A stretch of DNA of 64,000 nucleotides from Lithospermum erythrorhizon (GCA_019722365.1 JADFUC010000552.1:62001-126000); one strand, 5' to 3'. Shown: positions 1 to 13,600, counted from the stretch's first letter. Notes: generated by a model from the letters alone, not told the origin. Made by a program: numbers and translations.

Positions 1-188
1 CTCAAAATTAAAAAAGTGAACAATGAAATTTCAATAAGACAACTATCAAACTTCAAAATCACACAACTTTTTTAAAATTCGTCCTATAAAATATTAAAAA
101 ATTATAAAAAAAAACAAATTCAAACGAAATTAAGTAAAAAAACACAAAATTAAGTGAATAAAAAAAAGAAAAACTTTATTAAATCTAC
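1..188 (-). other. VAC14: VAC14 intron 1, partial
   Basis: On the minus strand this follows directly on the GT donor at 188-187 and runs off the left edge. It is very AT-rich, as plant introns usually are, and I see no coding stretch in it. The next exon, expected to continue the HEAT-repeat region, lies outside the window. Confidence 0.6.
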
Positions 189-278
189 CTCAAGAGCAGC
201 ATTTTTCCTCTTCTCATAAAGCTTATCAGATAAACTCCGAAAAACAGCAGATGTGATGATCGATAAAGCCTCCGCCAT
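189..278 (-). CDS. VAC14: VAC14 homologue, first coding exon (30 codons)
   Basis: The minus strand encodes 30 uninterrupted residues starting MAEALSIITSAV and containing LSDKLYEKRKNAALE, the conserved N-terminus of plant VAC14 homologues. The exon ends GAG|GTAGAT, a good splice donor, so only the first exon is inside the window. VAC14 is the HEAT-repeat scaffold that holds a Fab1/PIKfyve lipid kinase and a Fig4/Sac-type phosphatase together on endosome and vacuole membranes, where they make and turn over PtdIns(3,5)P2; that role is known for the family, not shown here. The ATG at 278-276 is chosen because the family motif begins just after it. It is the only host exon here that is both intact and recognisable. 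Confidence 0.85.
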
Positions 279-460
279 ATAAATATCAGTAAAACAGCAA
301 CTAAATAAACAAACAATTATTAAACCCTAAATTTAAAATTAATGAATCAATTGTTTCTAACCCAATTTTAAAATTCAATCCAATTAAATTCCTCTGATCT
401 TAAGCTATAGTTTATAGTTGAGTATGGAAAAATATAATTTGTGAGTATGAGTATTTATAG
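279..460 (-). promoter_or_regulatory. VAC14: VAC14 leader and TATA box
   Basis: On the minus strand CTATAAATAC lies at 460-451, a textbook plant TATA box. Transcription would then start near 425, giving a leader of roughly 145 bases before the ATG at 278. The leader contains an AAACCCTAA-type stretch (about 322-331 on the plus strand), which occurs in many plant 5' leaders. Start-site position is inferred from spacing only. Confidence 0.5.
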
Positions 461-1506
461 TAATTGCATGAAGTAGTATAGGTCAAAGGATGGAGTGAAT
501 AATGGGGAAATCGGATTTGTTCCATCAGTCAATTGCTTCAAAATGGAAAATATTATGGAATTGATTTTTTTCTATATTACCATTTATGTCCCCCCCCAAA
601 AATATTAATAATACGGAGTATTGCCATTTTAAATTAATGTCTGTCCGTCCCTCCCCGAAACAGTAATTTTTTTCTCTGTGAAATTACTATTTTAGCCCCT
701 GTAAGTGTAGTGTTTGAGTGAGGAAGTTTCATTTAGGGTCAAAATAGTCATTTCATAGTTTTTTTTAAAATTGTTTCGCCTCCAAACTACTATGGAGTTT
801 ACCAAATGGTATATCACTCATTCTAAAATATCTCCAAATCTGGTGATATCAACCAATTTATTCTTAAAAACAATTCTTCCTCCCCGAACTTACTACACTA
901 ATCATTATCGAATTTCTATTTCACTTTTCAAAGACAACATTCAACAACTTAATCAACTAAGAAACCTATTAATCAAACTCTAATATTCGCTTTTCATCCC
1001 AAAAATTCTAACTACATTAATTCTCACTTTATATCTACTAATGTGAGTACCACCACACTCAATTTCAATTAATACCTTTTTTCCCAATATTCTAGACAGA
1101 CAAACAATGCTCCAATAATTCTTATCGATCGATAACCTTACACACAATGTGCCTTAATCGTACAATGCATCTTCAGGAAAATTTCATACTAACTTATCCT
1201 TAATCCCCATAAGATCCATCGAGATTTAATTTCCAATATCAACCTATTACTTATTAATTTACATATTCCTCTTCGTCTCTCATATTCATACCTACATCGA
1301 ACAACAAGATTCATTAATCCTATTCTCATATCTTACAAAATGATCCATCCTTGTATCAATTAAATTATTTCACTTACTCTAACACTGTTACAACTATCAT
1401 AATCATCGCCAACATTCTTCCCACAATTATTCCAAGTTTACCAAGGTTTAGCTTACAATGCCTAAGGACAACCTTACACCCCAATCACACAATTATCTCT
1501 TAAAAT
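461..1506. other. Intergenic region upstream of VAC14
   Basis: No supportable gene. A palindromic TACGGAGTA at 612-620 followed by a GTCCGTCCCTCC-like stretch near 642-655 resembles Stowaway MITE ends, but I cannot pair it with a second end. The DNA from about 890 has the same AT-rich texture as 14805-16770 and may be the older element into which the big copia inserted. Confidence 0.35.
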
Positions 1507-2354
1507 TGTTAGAATCTAGTAAGAATTTATTCGTATAAAACACAAATTCATACATCCTGGATTCTCAAAATAATGTAAATTAATCTAAACATAAAATACA
1601 AATGTATTTGGTCACGGTAATTTTACATTTCAACCAAGTGAAACGAACCCAACCTCACGATATGCTCCTCGCGAATGAAAGCCCCTTCCAAACTCCTTCT
1701 TCAATGCTTGTCTAACACCGAAATGACAAGCCCCTAGATCGCATTACCACCCAAGAGTAAAACGAACTCGAAGATTGAATCATAGCCGGTGATTTAATGA
1801 ATCGGAAAAACTCTTCCAATTCATGAGTGGGCGGTTGAGGGGGGAAGAAGCTATGATTCTATGTTAAAAACCTAATCCCTCTTAAATACCAAGTCCAAAA
1901 TTCCACTTCACAACTCGTTAAGAAATCGCTTTAACTCGTTAACTTAATTAGACCATGAGCCTCTAATTAAATAATAATTTATTAGCAGTTTTTTCTCTAT
2001 TTTAATTAACTTAACAAGTCAATTAAAATACTAACGAAGTCACTATCGAATAACTTATCAAGTTATTCATCGATTTGAATTGCTTAATTGATTAAACTTG
2101 CAAGTTTAACCATCGATGTTCATCAACATATATTTGACAAATATATAAATATCGAGGAAATACATTTCTCAATATACAAGCCTCATTTAATTTCATTTAT
2201 GAAATATTATTCAATATCATCAGATACAAAGCATCTTCTAGGTCGATAATATAAACAGAGCAATACAATCACCAATTACTATTATTATAACGATTAAATC
2301 TAAAGCAAGCATCTGTAAATCGCTCATAATCCCTTAAATTATCATGAGAACCCA

Positions 2355-4865
2355 TGTAATAACCCACACGTTAAAAAAAAAAAAATTTGGCCGCGTGGAC
2401 CCGGTGAAAGATAAATAATTTCGAATAAAGACTTATTATATGAGTAGTAGTTTATGTCAGCGGGAATGCTACATTTGGAATCGGTTTCACAGAGATTTAA
2501 GTACTTAGTGGAGAAATTAACCGAAACCGAATCTGACTCAGCGAGCTTTCTCTTTAAATATCTTCTCATCCCTATCCAACACATCATCACAATGCGAAAT
2601 CTCATCTTCGTTTCTTTCTACCTCATGTATCGAGGAGTTCCATTCTCCTCTCCCTTGAATTCTTTCTTTTCTATTTCTTTCCTCTTTCGATTGTCATTTC
2701 AAACTCAAAAAGATCAGTTTGGGTTGGAATATTTCATCTGCCCCTTTCAATTAAGGTACGAAAAGTTCAAATCTGGGATATTTTGGGTTTCGAGCATAGT
2801 TGATTTATTGTTGACTTTTGCTAAATTGAATTTAATTGTGTTTCTAAGTTTCGTCATAAGTGCATTTATTGAGTATGTTTTAGTAATTCATGATTTGTGA
2901 AGTTGTTTGAGGATGTTAATGGGTTGTCACTTTTGTGGTTTTGGTTTGACTTTATGGTTGATATTTTTATAAGACTTTTCTAGGTGGGAATTCTAGCTGG
3001 GGGAAACCGATTGTCAGGTCCGACGGGTTATTATTTCGTTGTTTTATCCACATTTTAGATCATGCAGAAATCGCCTCCACCAAGCAGTCAAGTTGGCAAG
3101 ATTCTAGAACGCAAAGATAAGAAATGGGTTTTGATTATACTTTCTCATGCTTATTAGCGTTGATCGTGGAAAAAGTGGGGCGCCATCGTGATTGCGTTTT
3201 TATAAAGTTTTGGTGGTGGGGCTTGGGGCAGAGGTAAGTACTATCTCACGCGCGCTTACTTTATGTACTTACTTTAAATTTGAACACGTTATCGCTGTAC
3301 GATTACGAGAACGGTATACATGTAATTGTTGTACGATTACGTGAGAAACGGCATATGTAATCGTTGTATGACGCGTAATGTATGCGTAATCATTGGGGAT
3401 GATTATGTGTGATTCATCAGCAAACCATAATATGATTACGCTGGACAGATTGCATACAAGATTCGCTGAGGTAAGTAATAGCCGAAACCCAACTTATATT
3501 TCGACTTCCGTGGCCTTCGCCAAGACCGTTGTATTTCCTCGTGGCCTCGCCGCACTGCATTGCCAGGCCTCTACGGCGCTTCCATTGATTTATGATTACA
3601 AGATATTTTTAACAAGCAAGGCTGGATATTTGCTGCTGGCAGAGTAGCTGGTTATCGAGAGGCGTCAGCAGTTATGTACGACTCGGTTTTAATTAAGACG
3701 CGACAACTGGCGTCGATGATTGTGGTTGCAACTCTCCTTCCTCGCTAGATACGTGACGTTATTGGCCTTATACTTCGCATAAGCGCAGCTACAGATCTAT
3801 TATCACTTCATGCATACAAGATCAAGCCGGGCGTTGGCCTTATACTCGGGTATAAGTGCAAACATGAGATCTATTATCACTTCGCTTACAAGATTGTCAA
3901 GTGCCGGGCCTTATACTGGCATAAGTGCAAAATGGGAGCATCTATTATCACTTTGATACGCAGTATCATTGTGTCGGGCCTTTATACTTCGTATAAGGCA
4001 CATGTAGATCTATTATCACTTCATATGCATCATTTGGCTGCTTGGCCTTATAGTTCTGGGTATAAAGGCAGCCATGGTATTCATTATCACTTCATGTATC
4101 ATCAAGGCCAATTCCTATACTCGCATAAGCAATGAGACTCATTATCACTTTACAGCGTGATTGCCGGCTATTTACTTTATACTGCATGTGTGTGTACTGG
4201 AGATCTATTGTCACTAAAGGAATAGCATTTATCGAGACTCTATTATATCTTAACATATTATGCTCGGTATCTCCTTCTAATTTTATCAGATGTAATTTTA
4301 TTAGGTAGTCCCGGATATTTACGTATTTATTCATATCACTATTATAATAATTGGCTATCTCTGCCTGCATGGTAAAGCTCACCCCTCGTTTTCTACTAGC
4401 TCTTCGCGCTTACAATTGCTGCTTAAGGTATTTCATTTCAGGCGTCGACAAGCAACAGTCGAGGCTGCTTGAGAGTTTATATTCCGAGTGGCTAAAGCGA
4501 GCATCGCAGCGGCCGAGGATCCTCAAGGCCTCGCTTTGTCGTGGTCACAACCGCTTCTTGATCACGTATTTCATTTTCAAACTTAAATTTCATTTACTGG
4601 CTATTTTGTATTCGAATACAATACTTACATTCTTTTAAATAAGATTACTATTTATTCGGGATATGTTGTATATATACTGAAATATTTATTAGATATCAAT
4701 TACTGATTTAAATTTAAAACTATTTTATTTTGAGAATCTTAACGAATCAACTTTTTGGATTTAAACGAGTCATGCTTTTAAACTGAAGTCGTCCATTACT
4801 GGTGACTCGTGTCTGGATTATAATGATTTCACCTCAGTCTACCGACTGTGGACGGCTGTTATTAA
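2355..4865 (+). mobile_element. Gypsy solo LTR, family B (copy 1)
   Basis: Starts TGTAATAACCCACACG and ends in a mutated GTTATTAA. It is flanked by ACCCA (2350-2354) and CTCCA (4866-4870), compatible with a mutated 5 bp target duplication; the other copia LTR has ACTCCATG uninterrupted at this site. Length 2.5 kb matches copies at 40616, 48193 and 60796. There is no internal domain, so it is a solo LTR left by LTR-LTR recombination. It contains the hairpin minisatellite at 3760-4165. The open frame of about 148 codons at 2454-2900 is not conserved in the other copies and is not a gene. Confidence 0.7.
3760..4165. repeat. Hairpin minisatellite inside LTR family B (copy 1)
   Basis: About six imperfect units of 60-75 bp. 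Each contains a short palindrome of the form CCTTATACTTCGTATAAGG and a partner block GATCTATTATCACTTCAT. The palindrome forms a 7-8 bp stem with a 3-base loop. Equivalent arrays sit at the same relative place in the other three copies of this LTR. Confidence 0.7.
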
Positions 4866-5006
4866 CTCCACACTAAGAATATACTCATTACTAAGCGCCA
4901 ACACTAAGTTCGTTATCTCATTTTAACCAAACCGTAAACGACCGATACACAATCGTCGTAATCTAGCACAATAAAAGTGGGAATCAATTCTCATTGATTT
5001 CCAACA

Positions 5007-5019
5007 CTCCCACTTACCC
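5007..5019 (-). promoter_or_regulatory. Polypurine tract of the copia element
   Basis: On the minus strand this reads GGGTAAGTGGGAG immediately before the LTR start TGTTGGAAATC, the standard position for the plus-strand primer in reverse transcription. Confidence 0.6.
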
Positions 5020-5934
5020 TCGACGACACCTTTACAATTCCTTTATCGCGATCTCTAGTCGTAGGCTAACCATACAGAAGGCTACGAACACCTACAACTT
5101 TCTTTACTCGAGTACGAATCAATAAGCATTTATGGCGGCCCCATAAACCAATCGCATCTAACCGCGCTGTAGGCCTCGAGATCTTCCTCAGATATCAAGG
5201 ATGGACAAATCCTCCTAATAGAGTCAACATCTATCGCTTATTTCACTGCAAGTACAATCTAACATATGCCGCGTTATAATCCCCGCTTAAGCATGTGACG
5301 TCATTAAGGCCAAAGTATAGCTTATATAAATACGTATAGTTATATATCGTAGATCTAAGAATTGTCAAACCTAAAATTCTAAACAAATATCATAGTATTA
5401 CGTATATACATATCTTTATGAATTGCTGGCCACGCCAAATTCCCCACAATTGCATTCCAAGCACTCACTCAGACGATCTAGTCCGTGAGTTAACGTGATC
5501 AATCTCGATCACTAATCAAAATACCATGTTAGTCATAACGCTTGTCTCCCAACTATCAACATCCGACCAAGGCCTTTGCCTCATCCTATGCTTCTAGGTC
5601 AAGAGGCATAATCAACACCTGTCAGCTCTCTCTGTAAAACACATGTAATTAAATCCTGTGATTTTAACTTTTCACCATCGAGGATACAATACATGCATAT
5701 TATACGTAAATATAAATATATAAACGAAGTAAACAAATATATTAGAATATAAGAAGCAACAATATTTAAATATTTGTTCACATAACACAATAGATACATT
5801 ACCCATTCCCCACTTAACCTAACACCACCGCGATATCCTCAGTAAGCACTTACAAGCTCACGTGACGCCATCACGATTTGCCTCGATTTAGTGGTTTATA
5901 AAGCGGGTCGGCCGATTACCTCGTTGTTACTTCT
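5020..5934 (-). other. Distal pol / 3' end of the copia internal region
   Basis: Position implies RNase H and the 3' untranslated part of the copia element, but I cannot read a convincing RNase H motif in any minus-strand frame; it is heavily decayed. Confidence 0.4.
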
Positions 5935-6385
5935 TTACATACTTCATGAAATCAAAATATTTCCTCACTGATTCATCAAAACGTAGATTCCAAATCAAGG
6001 GCACGCCTACAAGATCATAAATGGACCTTGCACTTCAGATACCTTCTTAGGTCCTTTAGATACGTGAAGCCCTCGAGGTTACACCCATGTACATCCTCCT
6101 CTACCATTCAAAGTAGTCTTTACATCCATTTGCCATATTTCATAGTCATGAAACGCAAAGAATGGCTAAGATTATCCGGATGATTTCAGCATAGCTATCA
6201 CAGTAAAGTTTGGCCATACCACGCCCGTGAACTTGCTTTGAAACCTTTCGCAACAATTCTAGCTTTGAAACACAAGCCTGGGCTTTATCATGTTTCTTCT
6301 TAAATACCCATTTAAATTCACTGTATAACCCATTTGGTAAATCCAACAAGGACCAAACCTCGTTTCGGTACATAGAATCCATCTC
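5935..6385 (-). pseudogene. Copia reverse transcriptase remnant
   Basis: The minus-strand frame at 6382-6146 contains NEVWSLLDLPNG and FKWVFKKK, which match the copia RT opening 'MDSMYKNQVW...GCKWVFKKK'. Just downstream, after a frameshift, comes MDVKTTLNG (6129-6103), the RT motif normally written QMDVKTAFLNG. The expected GYGQ/YKARLVAKGF part is scrambled. Stops and frameshifts rule out function. Family assignment is firm; lineage is not assigned. Confidence 0.75.
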
Positions 6386-7149
6386 GTATCAGATGGCTAT
6401 TTGCCATTTGTCACATCCTTGCTATTTATCGCTTCTTTATAAAGGCTGGCTCATTACTTAACGATTTAAGTGCTTCGCCATACCTCTAGTTCGTGACAAT
6501 CCCCATTGATCTCCTATGGTTGGTTCTTCCATAACTTCCCTGATCAAGGACTCGATCTTCACGAAAGGCGTGCCAATTCTTTTCAAGGCTGATGCTTCCT
6601 TTATTACGCACCTATTATCGACTCCATCAACTGAGCTTCATCAAGATGAACACCATTACTTCTAGTACTTCCGAACGTATATTCCTTTCGCTAACACTCT
6701 GCCTTGTGCTAACGAAGATTTTATTCTCATGCTTTAGGCAAGTGAGTAACCAACCTGCTTCCTTCTGATATCCTATGAAATAGACTGACTGGGCTAGTGC
6801 CATCCTTTCATACCCCTAACATGCCTTCACAACCCCAACTCGAGAAAATCCAACTCGTAATCTCTCCCAAACCACGCCTACGGGAGTTTTCTACCGACTC
6901 TCATGGACATCCGCTTAAGGTGCTCATTGGCGCATATCCCGTAAATTAACTGTAGATCGATAGGTTTCATTATAGACCTAACCATATCAATAGTGGTTCG
7001 ATTTCTCCTTTCTCGTGACACGCCATTACGTCAAGGCTGCTCTCGCTGAGCGAAGCCGCTAAACAATACCAATATTAATTTCAAGCACGAGTATCGAACT
7101 TCGTGGACTCAAATATTCTCCACCCTATCGACCGAGAATCTTATTGTCT

Positions 7150-7460
7150 TGTTCAATTGGTTTTGTACTTCATTTTGAACTCCTTGAAATTCTCAAAGTG
7201 ACTCGTGGTTGTGTCTCATCGATACACAAAACCGTATTCTCCATCAGAATCATCAAGAAACGAATTCCAAGAGCTTATAACCTCCTTCATAGATGCTGCC
7301 TATCGCCCACATACATCGGAGTGTATGATCCCACAAATCACTTTCATTGAATCCAAGAAAGGATGATTTAGTCATTTTGCCTGTATGCAAGACATTCACA
7401 CTTATCGTATGATTCATAATCGAAACCTTCAAGTATTCCACCGGAGCGGAGTTTCGATCT
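7150..7460 (-). pseudogene. Copia GAG-pre-integrase / integrase remnant
   Basis: GKMTKSSF at the minus strand matches the 'C..GKMTK.PF' box that joins the GAG-pre-integrase zinc region to the integrase core. It is followed, with frameshifts, by a degenerate 'IIHSDVCG' equivalent. It lies 5' of the RT remnant in transcription order, which is the copia domain order. Interrupted frames; not functional. Confidence 0.6.
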
Positions 7461-10400
7461 CGGTTCTCGCACGCGACCTAGTCTGCAATGCCATGTTCTG
7501 CTTAAGTCGTTAGCTTATTCCTTCCGCTTAAGTTTACGTTATATGACTCATTAACCATGTCTAAAAACGCATGCACTCATTTTCAAGTGGAGTGCGTACT
7601 CAAATACTACCCCATTCCCGCGATCCTAAATTATCTGACTAATAAATGAAAACCCATCATTATTCAAAATGTAAACAGAATAATATTCCCAAGAATCGGC
7701 AGTGTACATAGTAAACCCGAGATAAGTTCAAAACAAGGCCCGCGGGCAAATTTAAACTGACGGATCCTACCGCAGCGGCCGCAACCTTCGCTACTGCTCC
7801 CCACACGCATCCATTTCCTCTTTCGAGTCTTCTACTGACCAGTTCCCGATATTATGACAATTGATGAGAATTGATAATCGGAGCCTGAGACTTCCATTTA
7901 AAGAATCGGTGCTGTACAAACTCAATAGCATATATACCTTTTGTGCTCGCGAAGTTTCGACAACTTCCAATTTACTGTATGCCACACCGGTTGAATTTCC
8001 TACAAATTTCTTTCCAAAGGACCTCGAGTTCGAGACAAGGCATACTACCCAGAGACACCCTTTTGCCCTTCTCTCTCTCAAGGACAAGCTTACCGCTGTA
8101 GGCAACGTCATAGTTGAAGGCCTCGCTCATATCCAAAAATTCATTAGCACGCTAATGGTTATTTGTTTATGAATCACGGGCGGCTTCGATTTCAACCTTT
8201 GTACCCTTACTATAGCCTGATGTACTTCTACATATCGATCAAAGCAGCATCTCACGCGATAAAGAACTCTAACTGGGCTTATTCTGATCCCGGGCGATCT
8301 CGCACCGCCGCCGCATCCATCACCTCAAGAATCGAATTGCCGATGTGCCTGGCAAATAACGAAAGTAACGAACGGTTTTCAGATTTCAGACATGACGCCT
8401 CGATCTACCCAAGAGCTTCCGATAAATGTCATACACGCGATACTTCATCATACGTAGCCCGAAACTGCCCATCCAGTAACTATGTTAAAATATCAGTATT
8501 TGTAGAGTCCCTTTATGCAACTCATATTTCTTCCAAGCGCATAATACTCAAATTGCCCCCACAAGGTCTTATAGAATTCCTTTATACAAGACGTATTCAA
8601 CTGCAACTCAAGACAATCCTTCAACCTACGTAGACCATCGCCCCGTACCTGCACCATCATACATACAAATGAAAGTTAACGAGTTCTAAGCAAAGTCTGA
8701 CGAGTAGTAGCCACGGTACCATTATAATTTACAAGAATAAGTAAATGAAGACAACACTCAAAGAACTACCACGTTAAACACTTACAACAACTGTAAAGCA
8801 AATAATACTTCAAACTACCAAATATATTAAGATCAAAGACCTACAACTTAAATCCAAAACCAGAACACCGCATACATTTTCAATTCAAGATAATAGTAGG
8901 TTATCAACCACTATGTAAACATACACCTCATATTTAGTTATTACTATTCAAGATGCTACCCGACTCCTTGTATCTCCGACAAACCGGTTAAGCATACCAC
9001 TGTCCAAAAATTACTTGGAACGATCATCCGAAGCCCACAACGCAGCGAAATCACTTCAACACGATCCATTAAGTCATATGAAAGTTTAAAATCAGAATAA
9101 TTCCTCAGAATCACAGGTCCGGGGATAACGAATCCATTTACAACTTTAAAATCGGGTTTCGATACGTTGCATAAATTTTAAATCGGGTGATATTATTATT
9201 ACTTTGCTTTTTATTTTACCACATGCAAGTTGGTAAAGACATAATCAAGCATATGTACAACATGAAAATAAACAAGTAACGCACATTCAAGAGGCGATGA
9301 TATTTACCTGCCCTATTATATTTTCAAAACTTGAAAACTAAACATTCGGTCCTATTACAATTTCTGTCTTCTCGTTTCCTGGAATCTCCACCAAGTTCAC
9401 TTTGGAATTACACCAAAACATGTTAATCCCAACTTAGACAAAGATACAGTTTCATGTGAGTAAACAAGAAAATTAAATAAAATAAAATAATATGACTCAA
9501 CAAAAGTCATTTACAACAATACTGCATGCCAGACCTAAAAAACAATGGCTTCATCAATACCTCCATTCATCCATAACAATATATACGGGCAAATATTAAA
9601 ACAAATAAATGCGCTAATGCCCATATATTAAATGAAATGAAAATAAATGTGTTCATAATTGACTAATTACCCACCCATTGTTTACAATTAATTTAAATAT
9701 ATTTATATTAATTATAATTAACTCCAAAATTTAAAATTTAAAAGTTATCATGAAAATATTTTCAAAATTAATTAATGAAAATAATTTCAGTGGAAATATA
9801 AATTAAATTTAATGTCATTCAAGATATATATTAAATCATCGTAATGACAAAATTTATGATTTAACATTTAAACCAAATTAATACTTCAATAAATTTTAAA
9901 ACCAAATAATTACATAAAATACATTTAGGGTTTTAAAATCGACGACGAATCATTTGAAAATCACGGCCCTGGCCACCTAATACACGATCGACATACTGCC
10001 GGTGCCGTAGTACGGCCGATGAAGCTACGCCCGTGGCTCTAGACGTATCTGGACCTGACGCTTTGAAAGGTCAAGTAGTTCGGGCGACCGATTTTTGTGA
10101 ATTCATTTCAGCTGCCGAGATTAATTGCAACTTTTGTAAAAATGATTTGAGGCTCTAAAAAAATTCAAAAATTCTGGGATTTTAGTGAACATCAACAATA
10201 TCATTATTGAACACGCTCAAGTGGAATTTTATCAAACACATCTAGTTTTTCGATTAACCTAAAAAACAATTTTAAATTCAACGAATTTTGGAAAGCATTT
10301 AAAAAATTCAAAACATTCTGAAACTAGCATGAACCTCAAATGGTCAAGAACACAATTTATTTAATTTCGTAATTTTTTTGAAATTTCTAAACTCATCAGA

Positions 10401-10664
10401 AATCGAAAATGATTCTACCTCAAATTAAAAATGAAAATTAATCAATTTATAATCCCTCTAATTCATGAAACAATTAAATAAACTTCAAATCATCAAAATC
10501 ACTACATAAAATGATGATTCCAACATGTAAAACATATATTAAATGGTTGATTTTTTTCATACTATATATTCATCAATTGAATATATAAATCATGAAATAC
10601 TCAAATTAACTAACAACTATGTCAACATACAATCAAACTAGATAAAATATATTAAACTTGACTA
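7461..10664 (-). other. Copia gag and 5' leader region, unreadable
   Basis: By position this holds gag, protease and the untranslated leader of the copia element. I find no recognisable gag or CCHC motif. A GC-richer island at about 9960-10090 contrasts with very AT-rich surroundings. Overlapping opposite-strand frames at 7791-8172 are not conserved motifs and are left out as genes. Confidence 0.45.
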
Positions 10665-10677
10665 GGCTCTGAGGCCA
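10665..10677 (-). promoter_or_regulatory. Primer-binding site of the copia element
   Basis: The plus strand reads GGCTCTGAGGCCA, the complement of a mutated TGGTATCAGAGCC, the usual plant copia site for initiator tRNA-Met. It abuts the inner end of the 5' LTR, as expected. Confidence 0.6.
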
Positions 10678-10678
10678 C

Positions 10679-13600
10679 TCTTAGAATCTAGTATGAATTT
10701 ATTCCTGATAAACACCAATTCATATATCCTGGATCCTCAAATTAATGTATATTAATCTAAATGATAAATACAAAATGTACGAATACGGTGAATTTACATT
10801 TCAACGGGGCGAATGAACCCAAATCCCCACCATATGCCTCAAATGTAATAACCCGCTCCATTCTAATATTACTGAAATAGTATACTAGTTGCCGCAAGGA
10901 GTATTTCGCTTCGCTCGATAGTCAAAATACAACGAATCGGCCTGGCCGCAAGACATTTCGGGTATTTAAAATTTTAAAGCTGTAACTGCAATGATATTAT
11001 TCGGGGGTTGCCAACTTATGTTAGAGTCAGTCTTTGTTAAACCGAGACGATAAACCAAAACCGAAAACCTGAACGGCAGTGTCGTAGTAAACTTTATATT
11101 TCATGAAGTGCCCCATGACTTTCTTATACATTCATCATCATTCTCATCTTCTTTCCTTCCTCGACACGGCCAATCCCTCCCCCCATTTTCCCTTGGATTT
11201 TGTTCTTCAATTTTCTTCTCATCTGCGAGCTTTGGCCCTAAAATTTGGTAGCTTTTCCCGAGTCATCCTCTAATGTAAAGAAAGCTTCAATCTTTGTGGG
11301 ATATTTAAGTGAGTTTTGGAATGGTTGGGACTTTAGTTGACTTTTTTTTCTATTTTGCTTAAATTGTAATAATAAGTTCTGTGTTCTTAAATTAGTTGTT
11401 TTAGTGTTAAATCGGAGGATCAAGGAGTATCAGCGGTTAAGCGGAACGCTTGAATTTTGTTGATTTCAGCTAACTTTGAAATTTAAAGTTAATATGGTAG
11501 GAATCAGAATCTAAGCAGAAATTACGTGGTCGTAAGTTATAATAATCGATTAAATAATTGCAAGGCTGACGTGTTACTTGATCTTTAAGTCGACTCTTTC
11601 CAAATTTCTTTAAATTGTATAATAAATGTTACGGGACTTTAATATAGCTTGTTCGTGAGTATAAATCGATGTTTTTGAGGTTGATCAGCGGAGGATATTC
11701 TCGGTTGCTTATTCCAAGTCGAGTAGTAACTGCTCTCAACCAGAGGTCACTATAAATGGGTTAATTACCGACGATCATCACGGCTGATTAAACGCGACCG
11801 ACGTGTTATCATTGGGATACAGTGACGGGTCGAATATCGATTTTGTGGTGTTTCGATACTACTTTCTAGGATGTGACGATTACTAAAAGGTTATTCTAAT
11901 GGAATGCGAATAATGTATAATTTATGTGAATAGGAGTCGAGCTCGACCTAGCACGAGGGGATCAGCTTGTGAGGTAAGACATCGCTTTTGAACGCGAGGT
12001 GAGTACTAATCTCACGGGAGTTTTATTTATCGCACGATGGGCGTATATGTTATCAGACTTTGCTGGGTCAGTTTCGAGTGATATGTTCATTATTATTCCA
12101 TCAGGTGAGCGATGTAATGACGCTGCTGTTATATATTTTTGATTTTGTGCTTTGGCTTGGGGTTGTATTTTCAATTCCGTGAATGTATGATTTTTGGTGT
12201 TTCGTTGAAAGTTGTTATTTTCGTTGCTCATAATTGCGGGTCTCACGAGTCAGATGATGCTAAGGCAAGCGCGCCGAGTCGACAGAAGAGTCAGAGCATG
12301 AAGTTGACGCTGGCCGGGTGAAGCCGACGAAACCGTATTCGCTTCGCTCCTAGCACGACGGTGAGCTGCCCCACCCAGCGACGCATTCGCGACAAGCCAG
12401 ACTCGCTACGACCGTGATAAATTTTGCGTCGACGGCATAAGTTTCTCCCAAATAGGCCGAGGTTGATTATGCGCATTAGTTATAGAAACCGACTTATACT
12501 GGAAATAGTAGGTCATTGAAGCCGCGAGTTGTCGAAAGGATACTATTTTTGCTTGCCGAGTCGCCGAGTTATCAAGGTTGGCCGAGCTGGACTATGCCGA
12601 TACAGCCGACACCTTTGATTGCGCTGACGGAGTCGCTGAGTCGACAGCCGGGTTGGTTGTACCGCTGGTACTAAGGTTTCGGGTCGCCAAGGTTGGGTCT
12701 ATTTGGTTGCATTACATGTTGTTTAGACTTTGATGTTCAGGCATGCTTATGACTCATTTATCGCTTGGCGGATATCGCATGGATTACGCGATGTCAAGCC
12801 AATTTTAAATGGTACCGAATTAAGTCTGGGGTTGATTATGGATAATATTATCGATTTCCTCAAAGGATCCTAGCGGGTATTCATCGTTGTACATTCCGTA
12901 TAATAAAAGTCGAGTTGGTTAATGTCACAGATAACTTTTGAAACGAAGCACAGTACAAGAAAAGTATAAACCAAGTTCGTGTGTTAATCTATGACGATGT
13001 TGACGATATACTTATACGTGGAAAATTTGATTCAGCAAGTAGTATGTGGTTATTATCTAATCACGACGTTGATACCTTTCGAGGTGAATATGTTCTCAGA
13101 TACTAAATGGTGAATTTGCGAGATAATTCCTACTTGTGCTATTTCAGTTAAGACATGTCGCTTAGTTGCATAAGATAACGAATTCCATTTTAAGTTTCCT
13201 ATTATAAACATTCCGATAACAAATAGGCGCAGGACTATGATTTAAGTAACACTTATGTGAACTACGATAATGGCCGAAGGCGAGGCTCAAGCGACACAGA
13301 TGTTTAAGTGGCATCTCTGCTACGAATATCGAGTTGTACGAGTTAAAGGGGATGTTAAAGTTGTATATTATATCGAACTAAATTGTATTTAAGCATGATA
13401 ACAACAGAGAGATATCTTCCCGACAAGGTCCTGAAAGTTGGTCGACGCTGGACAGCTGGTTTATCGGTGTTACTGGTTCATTGGGCGAAAGATTTATCCC
13501 GCTGAAGAGAGTATACAAAATATAACAACACTCGGAAAGGAAATATTGTATAGGCAGGGACTCGAAAGTTATCCTCAGCTGCATGCGCTGGATTACTGCG

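Larger units (their letters stand above)
1507..5006 (-). repeat. 3' LTR of the copia element, interrupted
   Basis: Made of 1507-2354 and 4866-5006, about 990 bp together, and collinear with 10679-10843 plus 14006-14799. Shared landmarks include the ATATTTGACAAATATATAAA block (near 2128 and 14467) and TCATTGATTTCCAACA at the right end. The interruption is the family B solo LTR at 2355-4865. Confidence 0.75.

Noticed and set aside
2454..2900. 148-codon open frame on the plus strand
   Set aside because: Lies inside a solo LTR; not conserved in the other three copies of the same LTR family.
3960..4000. TATACTTCGTATA resembles a loxP arm (shares ACTTCGTATA)
   Set aside because: It is the core of a plant LTR hairpin repeat occurring many times with variants; there is no paired arm with an 8 bp spacer and no recombinase.
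3760..4165. Regularly spaced palindromic repeats resembling a CRISPR array
   Set aside because: Plant nuclear LTR context, imperfect repeats, spacers that are themselves repeated, no cas genes.
7791..8172. Overlapping open frames on both strands (106 and 103 codons)
   Set aside because: Neither shows a gag or other motif; they sit in the decayed internal region of a copia element.
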